A stretch of DNA of 57,739 nt from Pirellulales bacterium (GCA_035499655.1 DATJYL010000056.1:1-57739); one strand, 5' to 3'. Shown: positions 34,551-44,614, counted from the stretch's first letter. Translations and numbers: made by a program. Notes: generated from the letters alone by a model not told the origin.

Positions 34551-37500
34551 CTATTCAGACTTCGCTGGCGTCGGCTGCTGCGGCGGAGTCTTAGGCTTGG
34601 ACGGCAGGACCGAAGGAGCCGGCAGTTCCTCGTTCCCGGTCTTGGGCAAATCAGGTCCCATCGGACTGCCGTCCGGGTGCAACTCGGGATAAACCACCGT
34701 GGTTTCGCTGTCGCTGAAATCATCCTTCCGGGTTCGTAAGCCGGAGGGGCCGTTTAACTTGATAACGTCGCCCAGGCACCAACTCATGCGGGCCGCTTCC
34801 GCCTGCTTGATGCGGTCGGCGTCGTCCTCGTTGCGCACCACGTGCGGCGTCAGCACAATCAACAATTCGGTGCGCTGTTGATTGACCAAATCGTAGCGGA
34901 ATAAATTACCTAATAGCGGAATGTTGGAAAGATACGGCACTCGCCGGTGATCTTGGTCTTTTTCACTGGTGATCAACCCGGCCAGAACAATGGTTTGTCC
35001 TTCCACCGCCTGCACAGTTGTTTGCGCCAATGTCGTGTTGTAAAACGGCGAGCGAATCACTTGCCCGTTGGTGTTAATCGAAATGGGGATGCCCTGATCT
35101 TCCGGACCCAACGACGATTTTTCCGCGTCGATCGACATCACGATTAAGTTGTCCGGGCTCACGCGCGGCTGAACTTCCAAAATGATGCCCACGTTGTCAA
35201 GCGTCACGGTATTGATGGTGCCGGTGGCCGTGACCGAGGAGCTAGTTACTCGCGGCACTTGCTGACCAACTTGCAAGAACGCAGGCTGATTATCCAGCGT
35301 CATAATTTGCGGGCGGCTCAGGATGTCGGTCCGGCGGCATTCCGACAGGGCTCGCAACAAAGCACTCACGCTGTCGCTGCTGGCCGAAAGCACCAAACCA
35401 CCGTAACCCAATTGGCTGTTGGCCCGGCCCAAACCCAAATTTGTGAGTCCCTGCGCACCCACTGCACCTGGATTGGCTAACGCGGCATCGCTGGCGCTAT
35501 TTCCCAAGGCATTGGTGTTGTTGAAATTGAAGCCAGGATTGTTATCCGCGCCCACAATCGTGTCGCTCGTCACTTGCGTTCCCGCCACGGTCGTGGTGGT
35601 TACGCTGCGCGTAATGAAATTCGTGGCGCCCACCAGGCTGCGATCGAATAACACAGAATCTTGCAAACCCAACTCCACGCCGAATTCGTCGGTGTTGTTG
35701 AGCGTGACTTCCGCAATCAGCACTTGAATCATGACCATCGGCGGGCGTTTATCGATTTGCTCGACGACCTTCATAATTTCGTCGTAATAGCGCGGCGTGG
35801 CGCTGATAATCAGGCTGTTGCTGGTCGGTTCGGCCACCACAATCACTTCCTGGTCGATTTCCGAAAATGGATTGGTGGCCCCTTGCTGTTGGAATTCTTG
35901 GTTCAACGTCCGCTGCTGCGTTAAAAACGTGGTGATGGAGTTAGCCACGTTCACTGCCGCCACGTTTTTCAAACGGTAAATTGTCGTTTTCCGCAAGCGC
36001 ACATCGCTTTCGTCCAGCCGCAGCAAAATGGCTTCGACCACCGCCAAATCGCTGGCGGAGCCCGACGCAATAATGCTGTTCGTGCGCTCGTCGGCGGAAA
36101 ACCGCACCGGGACCAAAATGTTTTCGACTTCAATCGCTCCGCCTTGATTTATGCCGCCGGCGCCGCCCCCGCCGGTCGTGGTGGTGGTCCGCACCGTTTG
36201 GCCAAACAGCGTTTCCAACATTTGAATTAAATTGACGGCGTCGCCGTTTCTGATTTCGAACACTTTAATCTGCGATTCCGACGAAGGCATTTGATCTAAC
36301 TGTCGAATCAACGCCGCAATCAATTCCATGCTGTCCGACGGTGCGGAAACCAACAGCGTATTGGCTCGCGAATCGGCCGTGATATGCACATCGCTTAAAA
36401 TCCCGGAGCTGAAGGCTTGTTTGGTTGCCCCGTCGATCATTTCAAAGTGCAACACGGACGAGCGCTGTTGATTTTGCTGCTGATTTTGCTGCTGATTCGC
36501 AGCGCCCGCCGCGCCGCCAAATCCACCCCCTGCAGCTCCCGCGCCGCCAGCAGCGCCCGGGAATCCGCCGCCGCCAAACCCGCCGCCTGGTGCTCCCGCG
36601 CCGCCAAATCCATTGGCCCCTCCGGCGCCGAATCCGCCGGCGCCGCCAAAGTTGTTCGCGCCGCCGGCCGTTCCGGGAAATCCTTGCTGGCCATTTTGTT
36701 GCCCTCGCGCGCCCGCGCCCTGTGCCTGCGGATTAATCGCCGTTTCCAGCACTTGGGCCAATTCTTCCGCCACCGAATTTTTCAACGGGAAAATCCGCAG
36801 CTCGTTGACCGCTGGGCTGCTGTTCGTGTCGAGTTTTTTCAACAGCGCTTCGACTTCCTGCAGATCGCGCGGACTGGCTTGAACAATCAGCGAATTGCTG
36901 CGGAAATCCGCCACGACCGATGCCGTGCCCCCCAGACCGCCCCGGGCCACAAAAAATTGGTTTACGGTCTGCTGAGCGGCTGTGGCCGAAGCGTGCTTCA
37001 GTGGAAACACCTGAAACAGCGCCGACGGATTCACCGGCTGATCCAGCCGCTTAATCAAGTCGATGACGCTTTGCACCGCTTCGTCGCGACCAATCAGCAA
37101 CAGGCTGTTCGGCTTAACCAGCGGCGTAATGCTAACGGGGCCTTGTCTTACTGCCAGGGTTTGGCTGTAAATCGATTGGATCAGATTGTACAGCGTTTGG
37201 CCGTTGACAAACTTCAACGGATAAATTTCGATCCGTGGTTGCGTGACCGTGCTCAACTGCTCGATTTGATTGATGATTTGCATCACGCGCTCCACGTCGC
37301 GCGGATTGCCACGAACCACAATCGCATCCAGCCCTTCCAGGAATTCAATCTGCACTGGGCCAATCAATTCTCCGCCCGGTTCCGGGGAAGCCGGCGGCGC
37401 TTGATTTTGATCCTGTGGATTTTGATTTTCGTTTGGATTTTGCGCTAGCGGCGGTGTTGGCGCCTGAGCAACCTGCTGCGAAGGCGCATTGGCTTGCGCC

Positions 37501-38381
37501 GAAGAAGAGCCCGCATCGGCCTGATTTCCCTCTTGCTTCGGCTGAAAAATCATGTTGATAAACCGACCAGCGGCAGCGCTATCGCCATTTTGCAGGGGTT
37601 GGCTTGCTGTGCCGGCGGCCCGGGGCTCACTGCTGGCCGTGGAGTTGTTCTCTCGCAATACGGAAAGCGCCTTGATCACGTCGGACGTTTTGGCCGCGTT
37701 TAACGTCACCACCCGAGTATCGTCGTTGGCCTGCTGCGGATGATTGTCGAGCGACTGCACGATTCGCGCCCAGGCGTCGGCCAACTTCACGGGACCTTCC
37801 AACGCCACCTGCCCGGCTTTTCGATCCACGATCAGGTCGACACGGCCACCACGGGTTTCTAACACGTAGCGCGCCCAATCGCCACCGTGTTCCAGGGTTA
37901 CCGGCAGCGGCTTGCCAAAGATGCCGTTTAACGATGCTTCAAATTCGCGCCAGCCAAGATGGCTGAGTGGCACGACTTTCGGCCCGCGTGTTGTAGCATT
38001 CGGTGCGGTCTGTTCTGTCTTGGGTGCGGCGTCCGTTGCCGGGGGATCCCCTTGCAGCAACGCGCCAACTTGCTCCTGAATTGCCGCCGGGGCAACCACA
38101 AGAATTTGAGAAGTGCGTTCATCCGGCGAGATGCGCACTCCCGTCGAAGCCGGAAATCGTTTCGTCAACTGCTGGCACACCTGCTCTAATGTGGCGGGTG
38201 GAACTACCGTATACGCCCGAACCACCTCGTCCTGATCGCTTCGGCCGGGATTGGTTGCCCCCGACGTTTGCAGAGGCGGCGCAGGCGCTTGCCCATGGGA
38301 CCTGCGACCGCATAGCAGGATCGCCAGGAAGGCCAAGCTCCAAATCAATACAAAGCGGTTGGTGAATTGTGGGCTGTTCAT
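34551..38381 (-). CDS. gspD: Type II secretion secretin GspD, enlarged
   Basis: A 1276-residue outer-membrane secretin; common GspD is 650-750. A signal peptide spans residues 1-31. Several N-type ring modules follow, marked by NSLLLIGRDEAVQSVIDLI, NSLIVQASPRDLQEVEALL, NTLLVSAPSDSMELIAALI, NSIIASGSASDLAVVEAIL and NSLIISATPRYYDEIMKVV. A Gly-rich insert (GGFGAGG type) sits at about residues 590-650. The barrel domain starts near PPMVMIQVLIAEVTL and contains SRPQIMTLDNQPAFLQVGQQVP, VGIILEVQPRV, VEGQTIVLAGLI and VPYLSNIPLLGNLF. It ends LLIVLTPHVV, followed by a Pro-rich tail. It forms the exit pore. Encoded opposite the gsp operon. Confidence 0.95.
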   Translation of the reverse strand: MNSPQFTNRFVLIWSLAFLAILLCGRRSHGQAPAPPLQTSGATNPGRSDQDEVVRAYTVVPPATLEQVCQQLTKRFPASTGVRISPDERTSQILVVAPAAIQEQVGALLQGDPPATDAAPKTEQTAPNATTRGPKVVPLSHLGWREFEASLNGIFGKPLPVTLEHGGDWARYVLETRGGRVDLIVDRKAGQVALEGPVKLADAWARIVQSLDNHPQQANDDTRVVTLNAAKTSDVIKALSVLRENNSTASSEPRAAGTASQPLQNGDSAAAGRFINMIFQPKQEGNQADAGSSSAQANAPSQQVAQAPTPPLAQNPNENQNPQDQNQAPPASPEPGGELIGPVQIEFLEGLDAIVVRGNPRDVERVMQIINQIEQLSTVTQPRIEIYPLKFVNGQTLYNLIQSIYSQTLAVRQGPVSITPLVKPNSLLLIGRDEAVQSVIDLIKRLDQPVNPSALFQVFPLKHASATAAQQTVNQFFVARGGLGGTASVVADFRSNSLIVQASPRDLQEVEALLKKLDTNSSPAVNELRIFPLKNSVAEELAQVLETAINPQAQGAGARGQQNGQQGFPGTAGGANNFGGAGGFGAGGANGFGGAGAPGGGFGGGGFPGAAGGAGAAGGGFGGAAGAANQQQNQQQNQQRSSVLHFEMIDGATKQAFSSGILSDVHITADSRANTLLVSAPSDSMELIAALIRQLDQMPSSESQIKVFEIRNGDAVNLIQMLETLFGQTVRTTTTTGGGGAGGINQGGAIEVENILVPVRFSADERTNSIIASGSASDLAVVEAILLRLDESDVRLRKTTIYRLKNVAAVNVANSITTFLTQQRTLNQEFQQQGATNPFSEIDQEVIVVAEPTSNSLIISATPRYYDEIMKVVEQIDKRPPMVMIQVLIAEVTLNNTDEFGVELGLQDSVLFDRSLVGATNFITRSVTTTTVAGTQVTSDTIVGADNNPGFNFNNTNALGNSASDAALANPGAVGAQGLTNLGLGRANSQLGYGGLVLSASSDSVSALLRALSECRRTDILSRPQIMTLDNQPAFLQVGQQVPRVTSSSVTATGTINTVTLDNVGIILEVQPRVSPDNLIVMSIDAEKSSLGPEDQGIPISINTNGQVIRSPFYNTTLAQTTVQAVEGQTIVLAGLITSEKDQDHRRVPYLSNIPLLGNLFRYDLVNQQRTELLIVLTPHVVRNEDDADRIKQAEAARMSWCLGDVIKLNGPSGLRTRKDDFSDSETTVVYPELHPDGSPMGPDLPKTGNEELPAPSVLPSKPKTPPQQPTPAKSE

Positions 38382-38845
38382 GCTTGGGGGGGATAAAACT
38401 TTGCCTTGGGTCGAAGTCCGTAAGGATCAATGCACCGCAGGAAAGCAGGGAACGCAGCCCGGTAGCGCCCGCAAACTCTGCGCAATGCGAATAATCGGAA
38501 TAACCTTCCCAAATCTCCAAGAAATCGTTCGGAAAACCGCTACAGTTTGAAATCAGTGTTGAAATGGGTATTTTAATAAGAATGCGAAAAAAAATTTCCG
38601 TAGAAAGTCGGCAAATATCGCAATTCTTGCGTGCGACATGCGAACTGCTGTCAGCGCGTTACTCCGACTGAAACATCGGCCAGTTAAGTCAGGTACAATG
38701 CTGGGTTACATTGGTTCAAAAACCAGACCTTATTCTGCTACCGATGCCGCTCTGACCGAGCATCATCGATGCATTTGCCATGCGTCTTTCCTTCCTTATT
38801 CAACCCTACACATTCAACAAAGAACGCCCGACAAAGGATCGAAAA
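38382..38845. other. Divergent intergenic region between gspD and the 38846 gene
   Basis: There is no supported gene in 464 bases. A promoter-like pair TTGAAA (38547-38552) and TATTTT (38569-38574), with a 16-base spacer, faces the gene at 38846. A TACAAT at 38694-38699 is a second weak -10 candidate. No clear gspD promoter was recognised. Confidence 0.4.
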
Positions 38846-40723
38846 ATGGGGCCAGATAAAATCGAATGCCTTCCGGCGACCCTGGTGAACGCCAAATCCG
38901 ACTGTCACCAGCGTCACTTTTCCAGCGTGTTGTGGTGGATGTTTGTCCTGCTGCTGTCAGCGTTGGGCGTGTCTTCCGCCCAGGCCCAGCATGTGTCAGC
39001 AGAAAAGCTGTTGCCAAAGAACACGCTGGCCTACGTGCATGTGGCCAGCGTTCCTGAGTTAGTCGAGGCATTCCAGCAAACCAACTTGGGGCGAATGATT
39101 GCCGACCCTCAAATTCAGCCCTTTGTCACCAAGCTGTACGAAGCCGCCAACAATGCCCTGACCCAAGTGAAGGAGAGCACCGGGCTATCCCTGGACGAAA
39201 TTGCACACATTCCTCAGGGAGAAATTACGCTGGCCATGTTGCCTACCGGAAAACCTATTTCCGAGGGCCCATCGAAACCTTTCGGATTCGCTGCCTTGGT
39301 CGATTGCGGCAACAGTATTGAATCGGCCCGCAAATTCACCGATACCATTCACACCGCACTGGAACACAACGGCTACGTAGGAAGGCAGGAAAGTGTCGAT
39401 GGATTTGTCATCTCGATTTACGAACACGGCGGCGACTCTCCGTCGCTGGTATCGGTGGAGCGTGACAACACCCTGGTGTTTTGCACGAATTTAGATGTCG
39501 CCAAACAGTTGCTGTCGCGCTGGACCACCAACAATGAAGATTGCTTGGCGGAAAACCCACGGTTCGCAGAAGTCATGAACCATTGTCGGGGCACCAAAGA
39601 CGAAGAGCCACACCTCACGTTTTTTGCGGACCCCATTGCTATTTTCTCGGAAATTGCCAAAACCGATGCCGCGGCACAATTGGCTTTGTCCATTCTACCA
39701 ACCATTGGATTGGATGGAATCAAAGGCGTGGGAGGAAGCTTCGTTCTGGCCACGGAAGATTTCGACGGCATCTCGCAATTCTATCTGGCCCTGGGCTATC
39801 CTCGTTCCGGCGTGCTGGAGCTCCTTGCGCTTGATTCTGGCGACGATACGCCGCCGACTTGGGTGCCCGGCGACACTGCCAGCTTTTCATCCCTCCATTG
39901 GAACTTGCAACAGACTTTCGACAAGGGGACCAAGCTGGCCGATACCTTTAACGGACCCGGCGCAACGGCGAAAAAAATCAACGACCGCGTGCAGCGTCGG
40001 ACGGGAATTGACTTTGAACACGAATTGCTGCCCGCTCTCACCGGCCGATTTTTGCACTCTACATGGTTCGAACAGCCTGCCAAGCCCGGCATTGGTGCGC
40101 ATAACTTATTCGCCTTGCAGCTGCGCGATCCCAAGGCCTTCAACGATATCTATCAAAAACTTATCACCAATTTAGGACCGCGATTAGACAAGAAAGCTTT
40201 CGCCGGCATCGACTATTACGAAACCAACGGTCCAACTTATTTCGATCTACTATTCCTTGCCTTTGATGGTCCCCGGCGCCGCGAAGACGAAACCCGCCCC
40301 GTCCCCTGCATGGCGATTCTGGACGATTGGCTGCTGATCAGCGATCGGGCTGGCATTTTAGAACACATTTTTTCGCACCGCGATGAGGTCGAAAACGATC
40401 TGGCTTCTTCGCTCGACTTCAAACTTATCGCCTCCAAAGTCTCTCGGCAGCCGGGCGGCGACAAGCCGGGCATGCTCAGTTTTAACCAATCTGGATCCGG
40501 CCTGAAGTATTTGTACGATCTGGCCGCTTCTGACGATGCCCGCCAGACTCTTCAAAAACGGGCAGGAAACAGCCTGTTTTTCAGTGTGCTCAACCAGGGG
40601 TTAGATCAAAACCCGCTGCCGCCGTGGGACGTGATTTCGCGCTATTTGGCCCCCGAAGGCGCCATGGTCACCGATGACGAGTCCGGCATTCATTACATGT
40701 CGTTCGCTTTGCGGCGAAAATAA
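38846..40723 (+). CDS. Large secreted or membrane-anchored protein, DUF3352-like
   Basis: A 625-residue protein. ATG 38846 follows AGGA by 7 nt. A hydrophobic segment at about residues 30-46 (VLWWMFVLLLSALGVSS, then AQAQ) acts as signal peptide or anchor. Mature start LLPKNTLAYVHVASVPELVEAF, and later segments such as GRMIADPQIQPFV and GLSLDEIAHIPQGEITLAML, resemble planctomycete proteins with DUF3352-like folds. No enzymatic motif is visible and the function is unknown. It is divergent from gspD and tail-to-tail with the GT39 gene, 62 bases apart. Confidence 0.7.
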   Translation: MGPDKIECLPATLVNAKSDCHQRHFSSVLWWMFVLLLSALGVSSAQAQHVSAEKLLPKNTLAYVHVASVPELVEAFQQTNLGRMIADPQIQPFVTKLYEAANNALTQVKESTGLSLDEIAHIPQGEITLAMLPTGKPISEGPSKPFGFAALVDCGNSIESARKFTDTIHTALEHNGYVGRQESVDGFVISIYEHGGDSPSLVSVERDNTLVFCTNLDVAKQLLSRWTTNNEDCLAENPRFAEVMNHCRGTKDEEPHLTFFADPIAIFSEIAKTDAAAQLALSILPTIGLDGIKGVGGSFVLATEDFDGISQFYLALGYPRSGVLELLALDSGDDTPPTWVPGDTASFSSLHWNLQQTFDKGTKLADTFNGPGATAKKINDRVQRRTGIDFEHELLPALTGRFLHSTWFEQPAKPGIGAHNLFALQLRDPKAFNDIYQKLITNLGPRLDKKAFAGIDYYETNGPTYFDLLFLAFDGPRRREDETRPVPCMAILDDWLLISDRAGILEHIFSHRDEVENDLASSLDFKLIASKVSRQPGGDKPGMLSFNQSGSGLKYLYDLAASDDARQTLQKRAGNSLFFSVLNQGLDQNPLPPWDVISRYLAPEGAMVTDDESGIHYMSFALRRK

Positions 40724-40785
40724 CACATGCGCAGGATCAAGCTCAGTCGTTCGTTCCGTTCGTAATCCAAAACTACCTTGCGCTG

Positions 40786-42960
40786 CTAATTCATGGTTCG
40801 TATTGGCAAACTTGCTTTCGCTTCCGGTTCGCAATCGGGCAATAATTCGACGGGCGCCCCTTCTAGCGCTTTTTGAATTTCGGCATCACTGAGGCGATAG
40901 ATCAGAATCGAGTGACCCACATTATCGTCGGGTTCCCGTTGCCGCAAAAACGCGCACAGCCGTGCCATCTGCAATTGCTCATACAGCTGGCAAACCTGAT
41001 CCATGCTTGGCGCACCAATGCTCGACGTAATCTGCTGAATCGCATCCGCATTCCCGCCTGCTTGCCGATAGGCGAGTACTGCCTTACTAAGCTGTTGATA
41101 CAAATCTTCGTATCGTGCATTCCATTTTCCGGGAAACTTAAAATAAACGCCTTCAAGCATGGTGGCGCTAATGCAATAGGCGCCGCCAGCCAGCGGTTTG
41201 GGAACGCCGGGCGCTGGTACGTCGATGAACCCAGGCAGCCTGATCGCATCAATCCCGTAATACGTGGAAGAAGCCTCTCCGAAATACGACAGGTAAACGC
41301 GTCGGGGATCATGGGTATCATCCGGATGCGCATCCAGCCAACGCTTTAGCTCTTTCAAATCTTGACCCCAATCGAGCGAACTGTCGACCAAATGCTTGTA
41401 GCCTTGCGCCGGCCCGCCGGCCAACACGTTGAAATACGCCAAATAGTCCGGCCACATCCACAGGCCCTCGAGCATGGCCAGCACTAAGGAACCAGCCAGC
41501 AAGACTCGGGCCCCCCACAGCACTTGATGAGAGAAGCTCGGCGACGACGGCGCAACATCAACGGCTTTACGGCCTGTCTCCCTGGGCTGGTTTGCCAAGG
41601 ACTTAGGCCACGCCCGAAACCAGCATGCCGCGGCCCCGGCCAAAATAAACATCGGCGGATAGGTGGGCAACAAATGCCGCTGTCCAATGTTCAAATGACT
41701 GGTCAGCGAAAACATCCAGTACACCGCCAGCAACACCCACAGCGGCGTCAACGAATACAGATGGCCGCTTCCAGGATTTGTAGAAGACAGCCTACCGTCG
41801 CGGCCGCTCGTTCCCCGCCAGAACCAGGCTCCCGCCGCCCCCAACAGCAATATCACAAACACTTCCAAACGCGTTTTCACGGCCAGACAATACGGAAAGA
41901 AGCCGAGCCAGCCGTGAGTCCCAAATTCACCGTTCAAAAACGCGCGCCGGGCTTCGGTGGTCGAAAGCGTATAGGAAAAGCCGTACAAAAAAGGCTCCGG
42001 CAGCCAGTGGCGCTCGCCGATGAATTCGACGACCGGCCGAACCATGCCCAAATGGTCTGCAAAATACTCCCAGGCCGTGGTAAAGGGAACTTCTTGCCTA
42101 GCACTAGGGTTCAACGTGGCATATCGAAAGCCGTAGGAGGCCCAAATCAAAAGATCGACCACCAACAGTTGGAGTAGCATCGCGCCGGCTAGCACCGCCA
42201 GTTGCTTCAGCCGGCCGCGAATTGCATACCGCCCCCCCAAGGCCACAACCAGGGGCTTCGAGTTGCACAGCCGCACGCCCAACAGCAGCAAGCCCATCGG
42301 CACGATCAGCACGCCGGAAAACTTCGACAACACTAGCCCGGCCAGCGTGAAGCTGCTGATCGCCACAGTAAAGGGAGAAACACGCTGCAAGAAGGTCCAC
42401 AAAGACCAGCTGGCAGCCGTAAAAAACAAGGCTCCCGCCAAATCCGACGTCACCAACCAGCCGTTGCCCAGCATCGTCGGCGAGAAAGCGTACAGCGACA
42501 GGCTGATCAAACCGCCGATTACGCCAAACAACTGTCGCGACCAAAAATACACCACCGCTCCCAGTGCGGCGCTCAACAAGCCAATCATCACCCTGCCTTG
42601 AAAAATCAGGCTGTCGGCGTCGTTGCCGGAAGCGTACAAAAATTCGTTGGAAAAATCGTACCGCATGCCGTTTATCCAAGCGGAATCGTCAGCCGGCGGA
42701 AATCGATTCCCCTCTAACCAAACCGGCACGGCGGCCCAACGCTGCGGCCAGTTGCCGCTTTCAGCATTTAAACGGTAATCGTTGGCCACCCAATAACTTT
42801 CTCCAGCCGCTAAATGCAAGCCTTCGTCAAAGGTGAGCGTTTTGCGATGGGCAGCGCTCAACCCCAACCACAGATGGCAACCCAAAAGCAGAGCCACCGG
42901 CCACAGACTGTGCAATAAAGCATGAACCCAACGTGGCGACGATTGTGGGTCGTTGTTCAT
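40786..42960 (-). CDS. GT39-type polyprenyl-phosphate-dependent membrane glycosyltransferase
   Basis: A 724-residue polytopic membrane protein of the ArnT/PMT (GT39) type. The first membrane helix is at about residues 12-32. The catalytic acidic motif FDEG (in KTLTFDEGLHLAAGESYW) lies in the first external loop. There are roughly ten further hydrophobic segments to about residue 480. The C-terminal soluble part has LVDSSLDWGQDLKELKRWL and ends in a long helical tail. Such enzymes move a sugar from a lipid phosphate donor onto protein or lipid on the outer face of the membrane. The divergent GT2 gene at 43162 could make the donor. The start codon lacks a strong ribosome-binding site. Confidence 0.85.
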   Translation of the reverse strand: MNNDPQSSPRWVHALLHSLWPVALLLGCHLWLGLSAAHRKTLTFDEGLHLAAGESYWVANDYRLNAESGNWPQRWAAVPVWLEGNRFPPADDSAWINGMRYDFSNEFLYASGNDADSLIFQGRVMIGLLSAALGAVVYFWSRQLFGVIGGLISLSLYAFSPTMLGNGWLVTSDLAGALFFTAASWSLWTFLQRVSPFTVAISSFTLAGLVLSKFSGVLIVPMGLLLLGVRLCNSKPLVVALGGRYAIRGRLKQLAVLAGAMLLQLLVVDLLIWASYGFRYATLNPSARQEVPFTTAWEYFADHLGMVRPVVEFIGERHWLPEPFLYGFSYTLSTTEARRAFLNGEFGTHGWLGFFPYCLAVKTRLEVFVILLLGAAGAWFWRGTSGRDGRLSSTNPGSGHLYSLTPLWVLLAVYWMFSLTSHLNIGQRHLLPTYPPMFILAGAAACWFRAWPKSLANQPRETGRKAVDVAPSSPSFSHQVLWGARVLLAGSLVLAMLEGLWMWPDYLAYFNVLAGGPAQGYKHLVDSSLDWGQDLKELKRWLDAHPDDTHDPRRVYLSYFGEASSTYYGIDAIRLPGFIDVPAPGVPKPLAGGAYCISATMLEGVYFKFPGKWNARYEDLYQQLSKAVLAYRQAGGNADAIQQITSSIGAPSMDQVCQLYEQLQMARLCAFLRQREPDDNVGHSILIYRLSDAEIQKALEGAPVELLPDCEPEAKASLPIRTMN

Positions 42961-43161
42961 GGAAACAGACGCTCGGCATAAACCATGGCCTTAAACATTC
43001 ATCCTGTCTTGCATCACCGCCGATTGTCAATAAAGCTAGAGAGACTGCTTGAACATGGCTCGACGGTGTCGATCGGGAAAATCACTGTCCGAAATTCGAT
43101 CTTCCCACTCCCGGAGGCGTCAGGTTAATTCGCCGCCACATTCTTAACCAGCCCTTCGCTC

Positions 43162-43896
43162 ATGCCACAGACAAATCCCGCGATTTTCTTGTCCGTCGTT
43201 ATCCCGGCGTTTAACGAGGAAGCGCGTTTGGCTGAAACCTTGGCAGCGGTCGGAAATTTTCTCAATCGCCAAGCGTACTCCTGGGAAGTAGTCGTCGTGG
43301 ACGATGGCTCCACTGATCAAACCGCGCGGGTCGTGACCGATGTCCGCGCATTGGATGCCCGGTTCCAATTGCTGCAATACCAGCAAAATCGGGGCAAGGG
43401 ATATGCAGTCCGTTATGGCATGCTGCACACCAGCGGAAAGTACCGTCTGTTTATGGATGCCGACAACTCCACAGCCATTGATCACATCGCCCAGTTTCTC
43501 ACGCTACTGGAAACGGGAACCGACATGGTCATCGGCTCGCGCGCCGTCTCAGGCGCCAATGTTCTCGTTCACCAACCGCGCGGGAAGGAATGGTTGGGAA
43601 AGCTCGGGAATCGATGGATCCGGTTTTGGGCGGTCCCGGGCATTAAGGACACGCAGGCAGGTTTCAAAGCGTTCCGTGCTGAAGCGGCAGAAAACCTTTT
43701 CTCCTTGCTGACGATCGACCGTTGGGGCTTCGACGTGGAACTTTTGGCCATCGCACAACACCGAGGCTACAAAATTGCCGAGTGCCCTATCCGTTGGACC
43801 AACGATCCGCATTCCAAGGTAACGCCCCGAGCCTACCTTGAAGTGCTGAAGGAAGTGCTGAAAGTGCGGCTTAATCTCTGGAGAGGCCTTTATTGA
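43162..43896 (+). CDS. GT2 dolichyl/polyprenyl-phosphate hexose synthase
   Basis: A 244-residue GT-A enzyme. Motifs are VVIPAFNEEARLAETL, VVVVDDGSTDQTARVV, the metal-binding MDADNST, GSRAV, and GIKDTQAGFKAFRAEAAENLF. The C-terminal WGFDVELLAIAQHRGYKIAE and NDPHSKV match the dolichyl-phosphate glucose/mannose synthase group. It lacks extra C-terminal membrane segments, so it is the soluble type. It probably loads a sugar from a nucleotide donor onto a polyprenyl phosphate at the inner face of the membrane, for use by a GT-C enzyme such as the divergent GT39 protein. Confidence 0.88.
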   Translation: MPQTNPAIFLSVVIPAFNEEARLAETLAAVGNFLNRQAYSWEVVVVDDGSTDQTARVVTDVRALDARFQLLQYQQNRGKGYAVRYGMLHTSGKYRLFMDADNSTAIDHIAQFLTLLETGTDMVIGSRAVSGANVLVHQPRGKEWLGKLGNRWIRFWAVPGIKDTQAGFKAFRAEAAENLFSLLTIDRWGFDVELLAIAQHRGYKIAECPIRWTNDPHSKVTPRAYLEVLKEVLKVRLNLWRGLY

Positions 43897-44038
43897 GCCA
43901 ATCACTTTCCGCCGCGCATAGCATCGTCTCTAATCGATCAAACCAGCGGCCGCCGCTGGCACTCAGCGCATGCTAGACTTTCCATAGTACCGAACGCCGT
44001 TCGGACCGTGTTGCCTATCTGTTTAAGGGAACTGCTCC

Positions 44039-44485
44039 ATGCAGCGATTACAAATCATAACGTCGTTGGTGGTTTTGGCGGCGGCAGCATTACTCATCAA
44101 CCGGGCTGCCGCTGATGAATTGGAAAACGATTTTCTAAAATTGCAGGGCACGTGGACGCTGTACTACGCCGAATGGGAAGGCTCCAGTTTCCTCCCCGGC
44201 GCAAGCGTTCGACTGGAAATGAATAACGATCGTTACCTTTTGGCGCCTAATACGCCTTCCGCCACTTTAGGCGGTTTCGCCCTGTTCCAAATGACCTGGC
44301 CCAGACAAATCAATTACGTCCCGCTCACCGGTCCCAACGCGGGACAAATGTGCTTGGGAATTTATAGCGTGACTGGGAACATCCAAATGGTTTGCTTTGC
44401 CCCGCCGGGTCAGCCTCGGCCAACGGATTTCACGACCTTTCCAGGAAGCGGTCGCATGTTGAACGTCTGGCTCAAACAACAGTGA
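44039..44485 (+). CDS. Small secreted TIGR03067-like protein
   Basis: A 148-residue exported protein. AAGGGA precedes the ATG. The signal peptide core is IITSLVVLAAAALLI, with cleavage near RAAADE. LQGTWTLYYAEWEGSSF, MCLGIYSVTGNIQMVCFAPPG and RPTDFTTFPGSGRMLNVWLKQ are the layout of the planctomycete TIGR03067 domain (LQGTW...DGD.L..C....RP..F.S..GSG..L). The function of that domain is unknown. A hairpin terminator follows. Confidence 0.8.
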   Translation: MQRLQIITSLVVLAAAALLINRAAADELENDFLKLQGTWTLYYAEWEGSSFLPGASVRLEMNNDRYLLAPNTPSATLGGFALFQMTWPRQINYVPLTGPNAGQMCLGIYSVTGNIQMVCFAPPGQPRPTDFTTFPGSGRMLNVWLKQQ

Positions 44486-44497
44486 CCCTCGGTCAAA

Positions 44498-44530
44498 GAC
44501 GAGCCTGAATATCCGCTCGTCCTTATTTCT
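44498..44530 (+). terminator. Probable rho-independent terminator and repeat copy
   Basis: GACGAGC (44498-44504) pairs with GCTCGTC (44515-44521) around a 10-base loop, followed by the T-rich CTTATTTCT. Its right arm, 44512-44526, matches 51279-51293 in 14 of 15 positions, so the hairpin belongs to a repeated family placed after stop codons. Confidence 0.55.
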
Positions 44531-44614
44531 GGAAACTAATGCGGCTCAGCCTGTACGAATGAGATCGTTGATCCAAGGCAAAACGGGCTCGCCATCTACC
44601 TAATCTTTCCTAAA

